From an uncultured Lachnospiraceae bacterium (GTDB lineage: Bacteria > Bacillota > Clostridia > Lachnospirales > Lachnospiraceae): a stretch of 5,462 bases of DNA. This document shows, piece by piece, positions 1 to 5,455 of the stretch. Position 1 is the first letter of the stretch. Each line of letters begins with the position of its first letter. The stretch covers positions 1-5,462 of the forward strand of contig OMRF01000243.1 in NCBI GenBank assembly GCA_900313435.1, written 5' to 3'. A program made the translations under genes and the position numbers. A model generated the notes under the pieces. That model saw only the letters and a list, made by a program, of their open reading frames with translations. It made no database searches and was not told the origin of the DNA.

Positions 1-1
1 C

Positions 2-1942
2 GACAGGGTAGATGTATTCTTAAAGACTTATCTCCTTGAATCCCCCATGCTGAAGGAGAAAGAGACCAGTCTCTTTGATTATTACAGAATAAGCATCAGA
101 ATCTCGGATGAGCCTCTGACCTATATTTTCAAAGTCAGGGCAGATGACGGCTCCCACGAAGTCTTCTTTTTCGACCGCTACGGAGTGTCCCGGGAGGAAA
201 GACGGCAGTACGCCTTCAAGATAGTGCCGGGCTTCGAGACTCCCGACTGGGCAAAGGGTGCGGTGATGTACCAGATCCTTGTTGACCGCTTCAACAACGG
301 CGATAAGTCAAATGATCCCCTGACAAACGAATACCACTATATCAATACCTATTCCCATCAAGTATCCGATTGGAACAGACCGCCGGCAGACTTTGATGTA
401 TGCGATTTTTACGGAGGTGATCTTCAGGGAGTTGAGCAGAAGCTTTATTACCTGAAGAGTCTGGGAGTTGATGTCATATATTTCAATCCGCTTTTTGTCT
501 CTCCTTCAAATCACAAGTATGATATTCAGGATTATGATTACATAGATCCTCATTATGCGAAGATAATGAATGATGGAGGAGAACTCTTAAAAGACGGTGA
601 CTATGACAATTCCCACGCGACGAAATATATAAAGCGCGTGACTGATAAGTATAATCTTGAGAACAGCAACGCTGCCTTTGCTTACTTTGTGAACGAAGCT
701 CATGCCAAGGGGATGAAGGTGATCCTTGACGGGGTATTCAATCACTGCGGCTCCTTCAACAAATGGCTGGACAGGGAGAGGATATATGAGGGGCAGAGTG
801 GTTACGAGCCCGGAGCCTATATATCAAAGGATTCGCCCTATCATGATTATTTCCAGTTCTTTCCTGACGGCAAGTGGCCCTACAACAATGCCTATGACGG
901 CTGGTGGGGGCACGATACCTTACCGAAGCTTAATTATGAGGGAAGCCGGGAGCTCTGCGATTATATCCTACGCATAGGAAAGAAGTGGGTCAGTCCGCCC
1001 TTCAACTGCGACGGCTGGAGGCTTGACGTGGCGGCGGATCTCGGACACAGTCCTGAATTCAATCACAGGTTCTGGAAGGAGTTTCGGGATGCGGTGAAGA
1101 GCGCGAATCCCGATGCCATAATACTTGCCGAGCAGTATGATGATGCCACTCCCTGGCTGCAGGGCGATCAGTGGGATACCATAATGAATTACTCAGCCTT
1201 CATGGAGCCGGTGTCCTGGTTTTTAACCGGGATGGAAAAGCATTCCGACAGGTTTGTTCCGGAGGCCTTAGGTGACGGTAAGCGCTTTGAACTTACCATG
1301 AGACACTGCATGACGCAGTTTTTGACTTCGAGCTTATATTGCTCCATGAATGAGCTTTCAAATCACGATCATTCGAGATTCCTTACAAGGACAAATCACA
1401 AGGTCGGGCGTGTGAGCGTCCTTGGAAGCGAGGCCGCAGAGGAGGACGTGAACAAAGCTGTCCTTAAGGTCGCAACGGTCATGCAGATGACCTGGCCCGG
1501 CGCGCCTACCATATATTACGGAGATGAGGCCGGTGTGTGCGGCTTCACGGATCCCGACAACAGGAGGACCTACCCCTGGGGTAAATGCGATTACGAGCTC
1601 ATCGACTTTTTCAGGGACATTATCTTTGTGCACAGGTCGCATACCGCGCTGAAGAAGGGCGCGTTCATTTTCCTCGATACTGACTGGAATTTCGTGAGCT
1701 ACGGACGCTTTACGGGAGACGAGAAGATAGTAGTGGCGGTCAATTCAAGCGGAGCAATCTTTGAAAAGGATGTGAATGTCTGGAAGGCAGAGGTTCCCGA
1801 CGGCGCTTCCATGGAGAGGCTCTTTATGACAGGTGAGAGATTTTGGACCATGATGCCCGAATATCATAAGGTTGAGAACGGGAAGATACATCTTGAGATG
1901 AAGCCCTACTCAGCAATAGTCTTAAGGTACGAGAGACGATGA
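2..1942 (+). CDS. GH13 alpha-glucan hydrolase, neopullulanase/cyclomaltodextrinase-like (5'-partial)
   Basis: Hydrolyses alpha-1,4 (possibly also alpha-1,6) bonds in malto-oligosaccharides, cyclodextrins or pullulan. The frame is open to the left edge, and residues before the ATG at 47 (VFLKTYLLESP) look like coding sequence, so the true start is probably upstream and 47 is internal. Numbered from that ATG (631 aa), residues 1-60 resemble the end of an N-terminal CBM34-like beta domain (LFDYYR, then YIFKV). The catalytic barrel starts near 68 (DWAKGAVMYQILVDRF). The GH13 regions are all present: DGVFNH (228-233), GWRLDV with nucleophile D327, LAEQ with acid/base E362, and SNHDH with D441. LPKLN (292-296) matches the fifth conserved region of the neopullulanase subfamily. 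YYGDEAG (490-496) and DPDNRRTYPW (502-511) are also typical. A beta C-terminal domain follows. Roughly 35 extra residues (about 171-208) lie after HKYDIQDYDYIDPHY. Any signal peptide would be outside the window, so location is unknown. The stop overlaps the next start. Exact substrate specificity is not determined. Confidence 0.93.
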   Translation, partial: DRVDVFLKTYLLESPMLKEKETSLFDYYRISIRISDEPLTYIFKVRADDGSHEVFFFDRYGVSREERRQYAFKIVPGFETPDWAKGAVMYQILVDRFNNGDKSNDPLTNEYHYINTYSHQVSDWNRPPADFDVCDFYGGDLQGVEQKLYYLKSLGVDVIYFNPLFVSPSNHKYDIQDYDYIDPHYAKIMNDGGELLKDGDYDNSHATKYIKRVTDKYNLENSNAAFAYFVNEAHAKGMKVILDGVFNHCGSFNKWLDRERIYEGQSGYEPGAYISKDSPYHDYFQFFPDGKWPYNNAYDGWWGHDTLPKLNYEGSRELCDYILRIGKKWVSPPFNCDGWRLDVAADLGHSPEFNHRFWKEFRDAVKSANPDAIILAEQYDDATPWLQGDQWDTIMNYSAFMEPVSWFLTGMEKHSDRFVPEALGDGKRFELTMRHCMTQFLTSSLYCSMNELSNHDHSRFLTRTNHKVGRVSVLGSEAAEEDVNKAVLKVATVMQMTWPGAPTIYYGDEAGVCGFTDPDNRRTYPWGKCDYELIDFFRDIIFVHRSHTALKKGAFIFLDTDWNFVSYGRFTGDEKIVVAVNSSGAIFEKDVNVWKAEVPDGASMERLFMTGERFWTMMPEYHKVENGKIHLEMKPYSAIVLRYERR

Positions 1943-3435
1943 AAAAGGAAGGGAACTTCTTTTTCGAGAATTATACTGAGGAGAAGGACAGTGAAGGGCA
2001 TTATTTTTATGATGATGCCTGGTTTGACGTAAGTTCCTTTGTGCTCAACAAAAAGCTTCGTACCATGTCTCTTTGCTTTTCAATGGCTTCGTTCCCCAGC
2101 GCTGATAAAGATGCTGAGAGAGCTTCTATCAACGCGGAAAAGCTTCTTTCAGAGCTTTCCTTTTCTGACATTGAAGTAAATGATGATTTTTTAAAGGAGC
2201 CTGAGGTTTTCTCCCTCGGGCTTATTGCGGCGCAAAAAAGCATAGGATCCGGTAAGGATAAGTATTCTCTTATAGCTATGAATTTCCGGGGCGCGTCCTA
2301 CGGGCTTGAATGGAAGAGTAATACGCTTCTCGGTGAGAACGGGATCGCGGAAGGCTTTGAGAAGACGGGAGAGGTTGCTGTCTCATTTCTAAAGAGCTAT
2401 ATAAAAAAGCACAGTACAAAGCTTTCAAAGCGCCTGAAACTCTGGGTCTCAGGCTACAGCAGGGCGGCAGCCTTCGCGGAATATGTCGGGGTCAGGACGA
2501 CAGAAGACAGGGAAAACTTTGGAATTTCACCGGAAGATATATTCGTCTATCCCTTTGAAAGCCCCATGCTGTTTCCGAAGGAGATGAGCGGGCGCTTTAA
2601 AAATATACATAATACCGTAAATCCAAAGGACATGGTCCCCATGCTCGCACCGTCTGTTTGGGGCTTTTCAAACGCAGGGGTCATTGATACGAGGATCCCT
2701 TCCGAAGGCTCGGAGGAATATCAGAGGATCCTTCCTATCGTGAAAGAGAATCTCTCAAAGAACGGAGCCCCGGAGATAATAGATCAGCTTTCCGGCTTCA
2801 CGCTTCATTGTATCATCGGAAGCGATGTAAAGCCCTTCAAAGAGCTGAGTTTTAACCCGGGAAATAAGAGAGCATTTTTTGAAAAGGCGCTCTCCTTTGA
2901 TCAGGCTTCTTTTCTTCGCGCCTATATGAGGTTTATGGCATCGAATCTCTCCGCGTCGAAGGGAGTTAATGGCGGGCCCGACACCTGCAGGAAGACATAT
3001 TATTCTCTTTATCAGGAAAGCTTTTCATTTCTTTCCGGCGCTTATCTCGGGGCGCCTCTCAAAAGGAAGCTTAAGATCAGGCAGAATCTTCTTGAACTTT
3101 CAAAGCTCCTTGAGATACCTGCCGTAAAGATCAAGTTTTATCTTCATCTCAGATTTCTTGGCGAAAGGGGCAGAAGCTATGTCGAGCATGAGATCCTTGA
3201 CACAGTTACAGAGCGCCTCGTTAATGATCCCGATATAGCACTGAAAAAGGATGAGGCAGAGAGGCTTCAAAAATTGGCCCATCCGCTCATCCATTATTTT
3301 GTATACTGCGCGTCAATAGATATAAGATATTATCGTTTTTTCTTTACAGGCACATTCTTAAACAACATGCTCCGCGTCCTTGCCATGCACGCTCCCGAAC
3401 TTTCGCTCTCATTCATGGAGGCGATGGAAGAGTAA
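1939..3435 (+). CDS. Lipase-like alpha/beta-hydrolase (lipase class 3/DUF2974 type)
   Basis: A 498-aa protein with the layout of the Mbeg1-like/class 3 lipase proteins of Clostridia, predicted to be a serine ester hydrolase of unknown substrate. Visible signatures: NFRGAS (115-120), equivalent to the FRGT oxyanion-side strand of class 3 lipases; a nucleophile elbow LWVSGYSRAAAFA (168-180) with candidate Ser174; and NPKDMVPML (228-236) with candidate Asp231, at the position of the lipase NxxDxVP motif. The catalytic His is not certain; H484 in MHAPELSLSFME near the C-terminus is my best candidate, with H290 as an alternative. The elbow reads G-Y-S-R-A and not canonical G-x-S-x-G, a variant common in this group. 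There is no N-terminal signal peptide or clear membrane segment, so it is probably cytoplasmic. The start codon lies inside the GH13 stop (ATGA) with only a weak GAGA upstream, so translation is probably coupled to the glucan hydrolase. The family call is from motif recognition; the biochemical role is unknown. Confidence 0.75.
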   Translation: MKKEGNFFFENYTEEKDSEGHYFYDDAWFDVSSFVLNKKLRTMSLCFSMASFPSADKDAERASINAEKLLSELSFSDIEVNDDFLKEPEVFSLGLIAAQKSIGSGKDKYSLIAMNFRGASYGLEWKSNTLLGENGIAEGFEKTGEVAVSFLKSYIKKHSTKLSKRLKLWVSGYSRAAAFAEYVGVRTTEDRENFGISPEDIFVYPFESPMLFPKEMSGRFKNIHNTVNPKDMVPMLAPSVWGFSNAGVIDTRIPSEGSEEYQRILPIVKENLSKNGAPEIIDQLSGFTLHCIIGSDVKPFKELSFNPGNKRAFFEKALSFDQASFLRAYMRFMASNLSASKGVNGGPDTCRKTYYSLYQESFSFLSGAYLGAPLKRKLKIRQNLLELSKLLEIPAVKIKFYLHLRFLGERGRSYVEHEILDTVTERLVNDPDIALKKDEAERLQKLAHPLIHYFVYCASIDIRYYRFFFTGTFLNNMLRVLAMHAPELSLSFMEAMEE

Positions 3436-3490
3436 GGGATTCAGTTTCCGAAGAAGGCGATGTCCTCATCTTTCCAGCCGAGAGAAGTTC
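3436..3490. other. Convergent intergenic gap without a recognisable terminator
   Basis: Fifty-five bases separate the stop codons of the lipase-like gene (+) and the zinc-ribbon gene (-). Only a weak 4-bp hairpin (GATG, loop TCCT, CATC near 3459-3470) is present, with no T-run on either side. Either termination is Rho-dependent or the two transcripts overlap. Confidence 0.6.
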
Positions 3491-3880
3491 CTAGTTGGCG
3501 CTGTGCCAGCCGTCTTGCCCTGATCTTTGATCTTTGTAAGTACCGTGGATCTTCGACTCCGGAGAATCAATGGGAGCGACGGTCTTCTGATCTTTGTAGG
3601 ACAGATATCCTTCCTTGATCCAATTTTTCACTCTCTCCACCGGGATGTCAAAAACATCCGCAACCATCCACTCATTTACATTGTCGTGGGCGCGGACATA
3701 TTCCTTTACCTTTTTGTAGAGCTCGTAATCCGCGCATCTCTCGCAGAAGCCCTGAGCTGAAAGCCTGGAAAAGGTCTGTCCGCAGCCTTTGCAGACATAG
3801 GCTGTCTTTTCGCCCTGACCATTCCCGGGGGCATCTTTCAAGTGCAATATGGAGGGGTGCATATTGTTTTTCTCGTCCAT
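3491..3880 (-). CDS. Small zinc-ribbon + helix-turn-helix protein (YvyF/TIGR03826-like)
   Basis: A 129-aa protein from the ATG at 3880. That start is preferred over an in-frame ATG at 3907, which would overlap the SDR gene, because an AAAGGA Shine-Dalgarno sits 5 bases upstream. Residues 28-50 form a zinc ribbon (YVCKGCGQTF, then FCERC) with Cys30, Cys33, Cys46 and Cys49. Residues 54-93 hold a predicted helical segment and a MerR-like helix-turn-helix (KKVKEYVRAH, then VADVFDIPVERVKNWIKEGYL). This Cys4 ribbon followed by 'pattern-recognition helix + WIKEGYL' matches the flagellar-region protein YvyF family of Firmicutes, whose molecular role is poorly known; DNA or protein binding is possible. 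The C-terminal tail after residue 93 is low complexity and polar and contains YKDQ twice, 20 residues apart. It is the second gene of an operon with the SDR, 10 bases downstream of its stop. A -1 frame continues past the stop with coding-like sequence (see findings), so a C-terminal frameshift is conceivable. Confidence 0.8.
   Translation of the reverse strand: MDEKNNMHPSILHLKDAPGNGQGEKTAYVCKGCGQTFSRLSAQGFCERCADYELYKKVKEYVRAHDNVNEWMVADVFDIPVERVKNWIKEGYLSYKDQKTVAPIDSPESKIHGTYKDQRSGQDGWHSAN
3528..3598. repeat. Short in-frame direct repeat in the zinc-ribbon gene tail
   Basis: TGATCTTTGTA occurs at 3528-3538 and again at 3588-3598, exactly 60 bases apart. On the minus strand both copies fall in the same reading frame and encode YKDQ at residues 95-98 and 115-118. 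It may reflect a 20-codon duplication that has since diverged, or chance; the sequence between the copies does not repeat clearly. Confidence 0.45.
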
Positions 3881-3884
3881 ATCA

Positions 3885-3891
3885 TTCCTTT
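3885..3891 (-). promoter_or_regulatory. Ribosome binding site of the zinc-ribbon gene
   Basis: On the minus strand AAAGGA starts at the last base of the SDR stop codon (TGA) and is followed by ATGAT and the ATG at 3880. The ideal 5-base spacing fixes this start and indicates that the gene is read from the same message as the SDR. Confidence 0.8.
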
Positions 3892-4637
3892 CAAATAAAA
3901 CCGCCATCGATACCTATGACCTGTCCAGTGAGATAGTAAGGGGCGATGGAAAGATATCTTACAAGCTCCGCGACCTCGGAAGCTTCTGCAAATCGCCCAA
4001 AGGGTATTTCATCGGACAGAGTCTTCTTTTCCTCTATGGAAAGATTGTCGTTCATTACCGTATCAACCACGCCGGGAGCAATGGCGTTTACAGCGATACT
4101 GCTCCTTGCAAGCTCCTTTGCTAAAGCCTTTGTCAGCGCCTCTACACCGCCCTTTGTAGCTGAATAGGCGACTTCGCAGGAGGCACCTACCGATCCCCAC
4201 ATGGAAGAGATGTTTATTATCCTGCCTCCGCCGTTTTGAAGCATGGACGGGATAAAGGCTCTTGATGTGAGAAAGACGCTTGTGAGATTTACTTCCATTA
4301 TACGATGCCATTCAGAAAGGCTCATGTCTTGAAGGAGACCGACATGGGAGATTGCAGCGTTGTTCACGAGGACATCAAGCCTGCCTTCCTTTTCAAGGAA
4401 GTCTTTTGAAAGCTGTTCTACGAAGGCTTCGTCTGAAACATCGCCAAGATATCTGATGACCCGCGTATTCGGGAATCCACTTTCTATAGCGGTCTGAACC
4501 TTCTTAAGTCCCTCATTGTCCTTTTGTGCCAGAAGCGCTATCACAGAAAAGCCTTCACGTGCAAGGGCCATTGCCGATGCGGCACCAATGCCCCGGGATG
4601 AGCCGGTGATCAGGACGGTTTTTTTATTATTCTCCAT
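3891..4637 (-). CDS. Short-chain dehydrogenase/reductase, FabG-like; possibly EF-P 5-aminopentanone reductase (YmfI)
   Basis: A 248-aa classical SDR, full length for the family (about 245-255). It binds NAD(P)H through TGSSRGIG (residues 11-18) and has the NNAA motif (92-95) and the catalytic tetrad Asn117 (MEVNLTS), Ser145 (INISS), Tyr158 and Lys162 (YSATK). The IAPGVVDT and GQVIGIDGGF signatures near the C-terminus are also present. The stretch SSMWGSVGASCEV next to the active site resembles what I recall of the Clostridia proteins named elongation factor P 5-aminopentanone reductase (B. subtilis YmfI), which reduces the modification on EF-P lysine. This is a similarity judgement; a 3-oxoacyl-ACP reductase (FabG) or another SDR remains possible, but no fatty-acid genes are adjacent. 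The start is fixed: a TAA codon lies directly upstream in frame and the Rossmann motif begins at residue 11. No convincing Shine-Dalgarno precedes it. It leads a two-gene operon with the zinc-ribbon gene and is divergent from hpf. Confidence 0.9.
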   Translation of the reverse strand: MENNKKTVLITGSSRGIGAASAMALAREGFSVIALLAQKDNEGLKKVQTAIESGFPNTRVIRYLGDVSDEAFVEQLSKDFLEKEGRLDVLVNNAAISHVGLLQDMSLSEWHRIMEVNLTSVFLTSRAFIPSMLQNGGGRIINISSMWGSVGASCEVAYSATKGGVEALTKALAKELARSSIAVNAIAPGVVDTVMNDNLSIEEKKTLSDEIPFGRFAEASEVAELVRYLSIAPYYLTGQVIGIDGGFI

Positions 4638-4660
4638 TTAATGTGCCCAACTGTTTGCAG

Positions 4661-4666
4661 ATTATG
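4661..4666 (-). promoter_or_regulatory. Possible -10 for the divergent SDR/zinc-ribbon operon
   Basis: Read on the minus strand, CATAAT (4666 down to 4661) is a one-mismatch -10, and TATAAC overlaps it at 4671-4666. The best -35 candidate, TCACGA at a 17-base spacing, is poor. If used, the transcript would start near 4654 and have a leader of only about 17 bases without a Shine-Dalgarno. The element overlaps the hpf -10, so the two promoters could compete. This is weak evidence based on AT-rich sequence. Confidence 0.3.
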
Positions 4667-4673
4667 TTATAAT
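4665..4673 (+). promoter_or_regulatory. Extended -10 promoter for hpf
   Basis: TGTTATAAT is a perfect extended -10 element (TG, one base, TATAAT at 4668-4673) for the housekeeping sigma-A. No good -35 hexamer is found 16-18 bases upstream (positions 4644-4650 read TGCCCAA), which is tolerated by extended -10 promoters. Transcription would begin near 4680, giving a leader of about 70 bases before the hpf ATG. I see no clear sigma-H or sigma-B consensus, although hpf in Bacillus uses those factors. Confidence 0.7.
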
Positions 4674-4707
4674 AACCATACGATCGTGAAAGATCAGAGG
4701 TTTTTTT

Positions 4708-4734
4708 ATGCAACTTATTATACAACTTTTTTGA
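4708..4734 (+). CDS. Possible 8-codon leader ORF upstream of hpf
   Basis: ATG to TGA encodes MQLIIQLF. A GAGG Shine-Dalgarno (4697-4700) lies 7 bases upstream, separated from the ATG by a run of seven T. The stop codon ends 3 bases before the hpf GAGGAG site, so ribosomes terminating here would sit on or next to the hpf ribosome binding site. It falls inside the predicted hpf 5' leader (transcript start near 4680). The peptide is short and hydrophobic. Such short ORFs arise by chance easily, and no conservation can be checked here, so this is a candidate only. Confidence 0.35.
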   Translation: MQLIIQLF

Positions 4735-4737
4735 CTC

Positions 4738-4743
4738 GAGGAG
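4738..4743 (+). promoter_or_regulatory. Ribosome binding site of hpf
   Basis: GAGGAG, 8 bases before the ATG at 4752, is a near-ideal Shine-Dalgarno. It decides the start in favour of 4752 over the longer in-frame candidate at 4641. Confidence 0.9.
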
Positions 4744-4751
4744 AAACCATT

Positions 4752-5321
4752 ATGAAGATCAATATCACGGGTAAGGGCATAGAGCTCACACAGGGACTCA
4801 AGGACGCTGTCACCTCAAAGCTTTCAAAGCTTGAGAAGATGTTCACAAAGGATGCGATCTGCAATGTCACGCTTTCCGTTGAGAAGGAGCGTCAGAAGAT
4901 AGAGGTGACGATCCCGGTAAAGGGACATGTGATAAGGGCAGAGGAAGTCACGGACGATATGTACGACAGCATCAACGCTGTGGTTGATGTGATAGAGCGT
5001 CAGCTCCGCAGATATCGTAAGCGCATCATAGACAAGGAAAAGAGCGGCGCGAAGGATTCGGAAGGAACAGCATTCTTCAGCGAGGATTTCATCGAGAAGG
5101 ATGTTCTTTACGGAGATATAGATAATGACGATCACGATGTGAAGATCTCCCGCACGAAGCATTTCGGGCTGAAGCCCATGTATCCCGAGGATGCATGCGT
5201 TGAGATGGAGCTTCTCGGGCACAATTTCTTCGTCTTCAGAAATGCCGAGACAGATGAAGTGAATGTCGTCTACAAGAGAAAGTACAAGAATACATACGGG
5301 CTTATAGAGCCTGAATTCTGA
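4752..5321 (+). CDS. hpf: Ribosome hibernation promoting factor, long form (HPF)
   Basis: A 189-aa long-form HPF. It binds the 30S decoding region and dimerises to join two ribosomes into inactive 100S particles in stationary phase or starvation. The N-terminal S30AE domain spans about residues 1-95 (MKINITGKGIELTQGLKDAV at the start, then CNVTLSVEKERQKIEVTI and the basic helix IERQLRRYRKRI). A charged, variable linker covers about 96-129. The C-terminal dimerisation domain spans about 130-187, with the signatures RTKHFGLKPM, MELLGHNFFVFRNAETDEVNVVYKRK and YGLIEP, split here into recognisable blocks of the family. The ATG at 4752 is chosen over an in-frame ATG at 4641: it begins the conserved domain exactly, and a GAGGAG Shine-Dalgarno ends 8 bases upstream, while the 4641 start would add 37 non-conserved residues lying across the promoter. 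The gene appears to be transcribed alone, between its own extended -10 promoter and an intrinsic terminator. All family features look intact. Confidence 0.97.
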   Translation: MKINITGKGIELTQGLKDAVTSKLSKLEKMFTKDAICNVTLSVEKERQKIEVTIPVKGHVIRAEEVTDDMYDSINAVVDVIERQLRRYRKRIIDKEKSGAKDSEGTAFFSEDFIEKDVLYGDIDNDDHDVKISRTKHFGLKPMYPEDACVEMELLGHNFFVFRNAETDEVNVVYKRKYKNTYGLIEPEF

Positions 5322-5350
5322 AAGTATTACAAAAAGGTCTCCGTATTAAC

Positions 5351-5390
5351 GGCAGTGTTCATAAGACAGTAACGTAAAATGAGCACTGTC
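5351..5390 (+). other. 12-bp RNA hairpin in the hpf 3' region
   Basis: The left arm GGCAGTGTTCAT (5351-5362) pairs along its full length with the right arm ATGAGCACTGTC (5379-5390), with ten Watson-Crick and two G-U pairs and a 16-base loop. The G-U pairs would be A-C mismatches in RNA from the minus strand, which fits function in the + transcript. There is no following T-run, so it is not a standard intrinsic terminator. It lies 29 bases after the hpf stop and before the real terminator, so it would be in the hpf 3' untranslated region and might act in mRNA stability or as a processing site. Confidence 0.6.
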
Positions 5391-5413
5391 GCGGTGGATT
5401 GGCAAAAAAAGAA

Positions 5414-5455
5414 GAAGTCTGAAAGGAACATACCTTCCAGACTTCCTTTTCTTAT
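5414..5455 (+). terminator. Intrinsic terminator after hpf
   Basis: The stem is GAAGTCTG (5414-5421) paired with CAGACTTC (5438-5445), then one A/C mismatch, then AAGG (5423-5426) with CCTT (5433-5436), closed by a 6-base loop AACATA. The pyrimidine-rich tail CTTTTCTTATT follows. An A-rich tract (5404-5413) precedes the stem, so the element could also terminate transcription arriving on the opposite strand. It ends the hpf transcription unit. Confidence 0.88.

Noticed and set aside
47..49. ATG at 47 as the true start of the GH13 gene
   Set aside because: No Shine-Dalgarno precedes it, the frame is open to the window edge, and it falls inside what looks like the N-terminal beta domain.
1358..1642. 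Open frame on the minus strand inside the GH13 gene
   Set aside because: It is antisense to conserved catalytic sequence, gives no recognisable protein, and has no independent signals.
3459..3470. Hairpin GATG/CATC as a convergent terminator
   Set aside because: The stem is only 4 bp and no T-run follows on either strand.
3881..3907. ATG at 3907 as the start of the zinc-ribbon gene
   Set aside because: It would overlap the end of the SDR gene and has no clear ribosome binding site; the ATG at 3880 has an ideal AAAGGA.
4731..4736. TTGACT as a -35 element
   Set aside because: There is no -10 at the proper distance downstream (it would fall inside hpf), and it overlaps the stop of the leader ORF.
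4641..4751. N-terminal extension of hpf from an in-frame ATG at 4641
   Set aside because: It lacks similarity to the family, runs through the extended -10 promoter, and has no good ribosome binding site, while the ATG at 4752 has GAGGAG and begins the conserved domain.
4824..5222. 132-codon open frame antisense to hpf
   Set aside because: It mirrors the codon structure of hpf, and its peptide has no recognisable domain.
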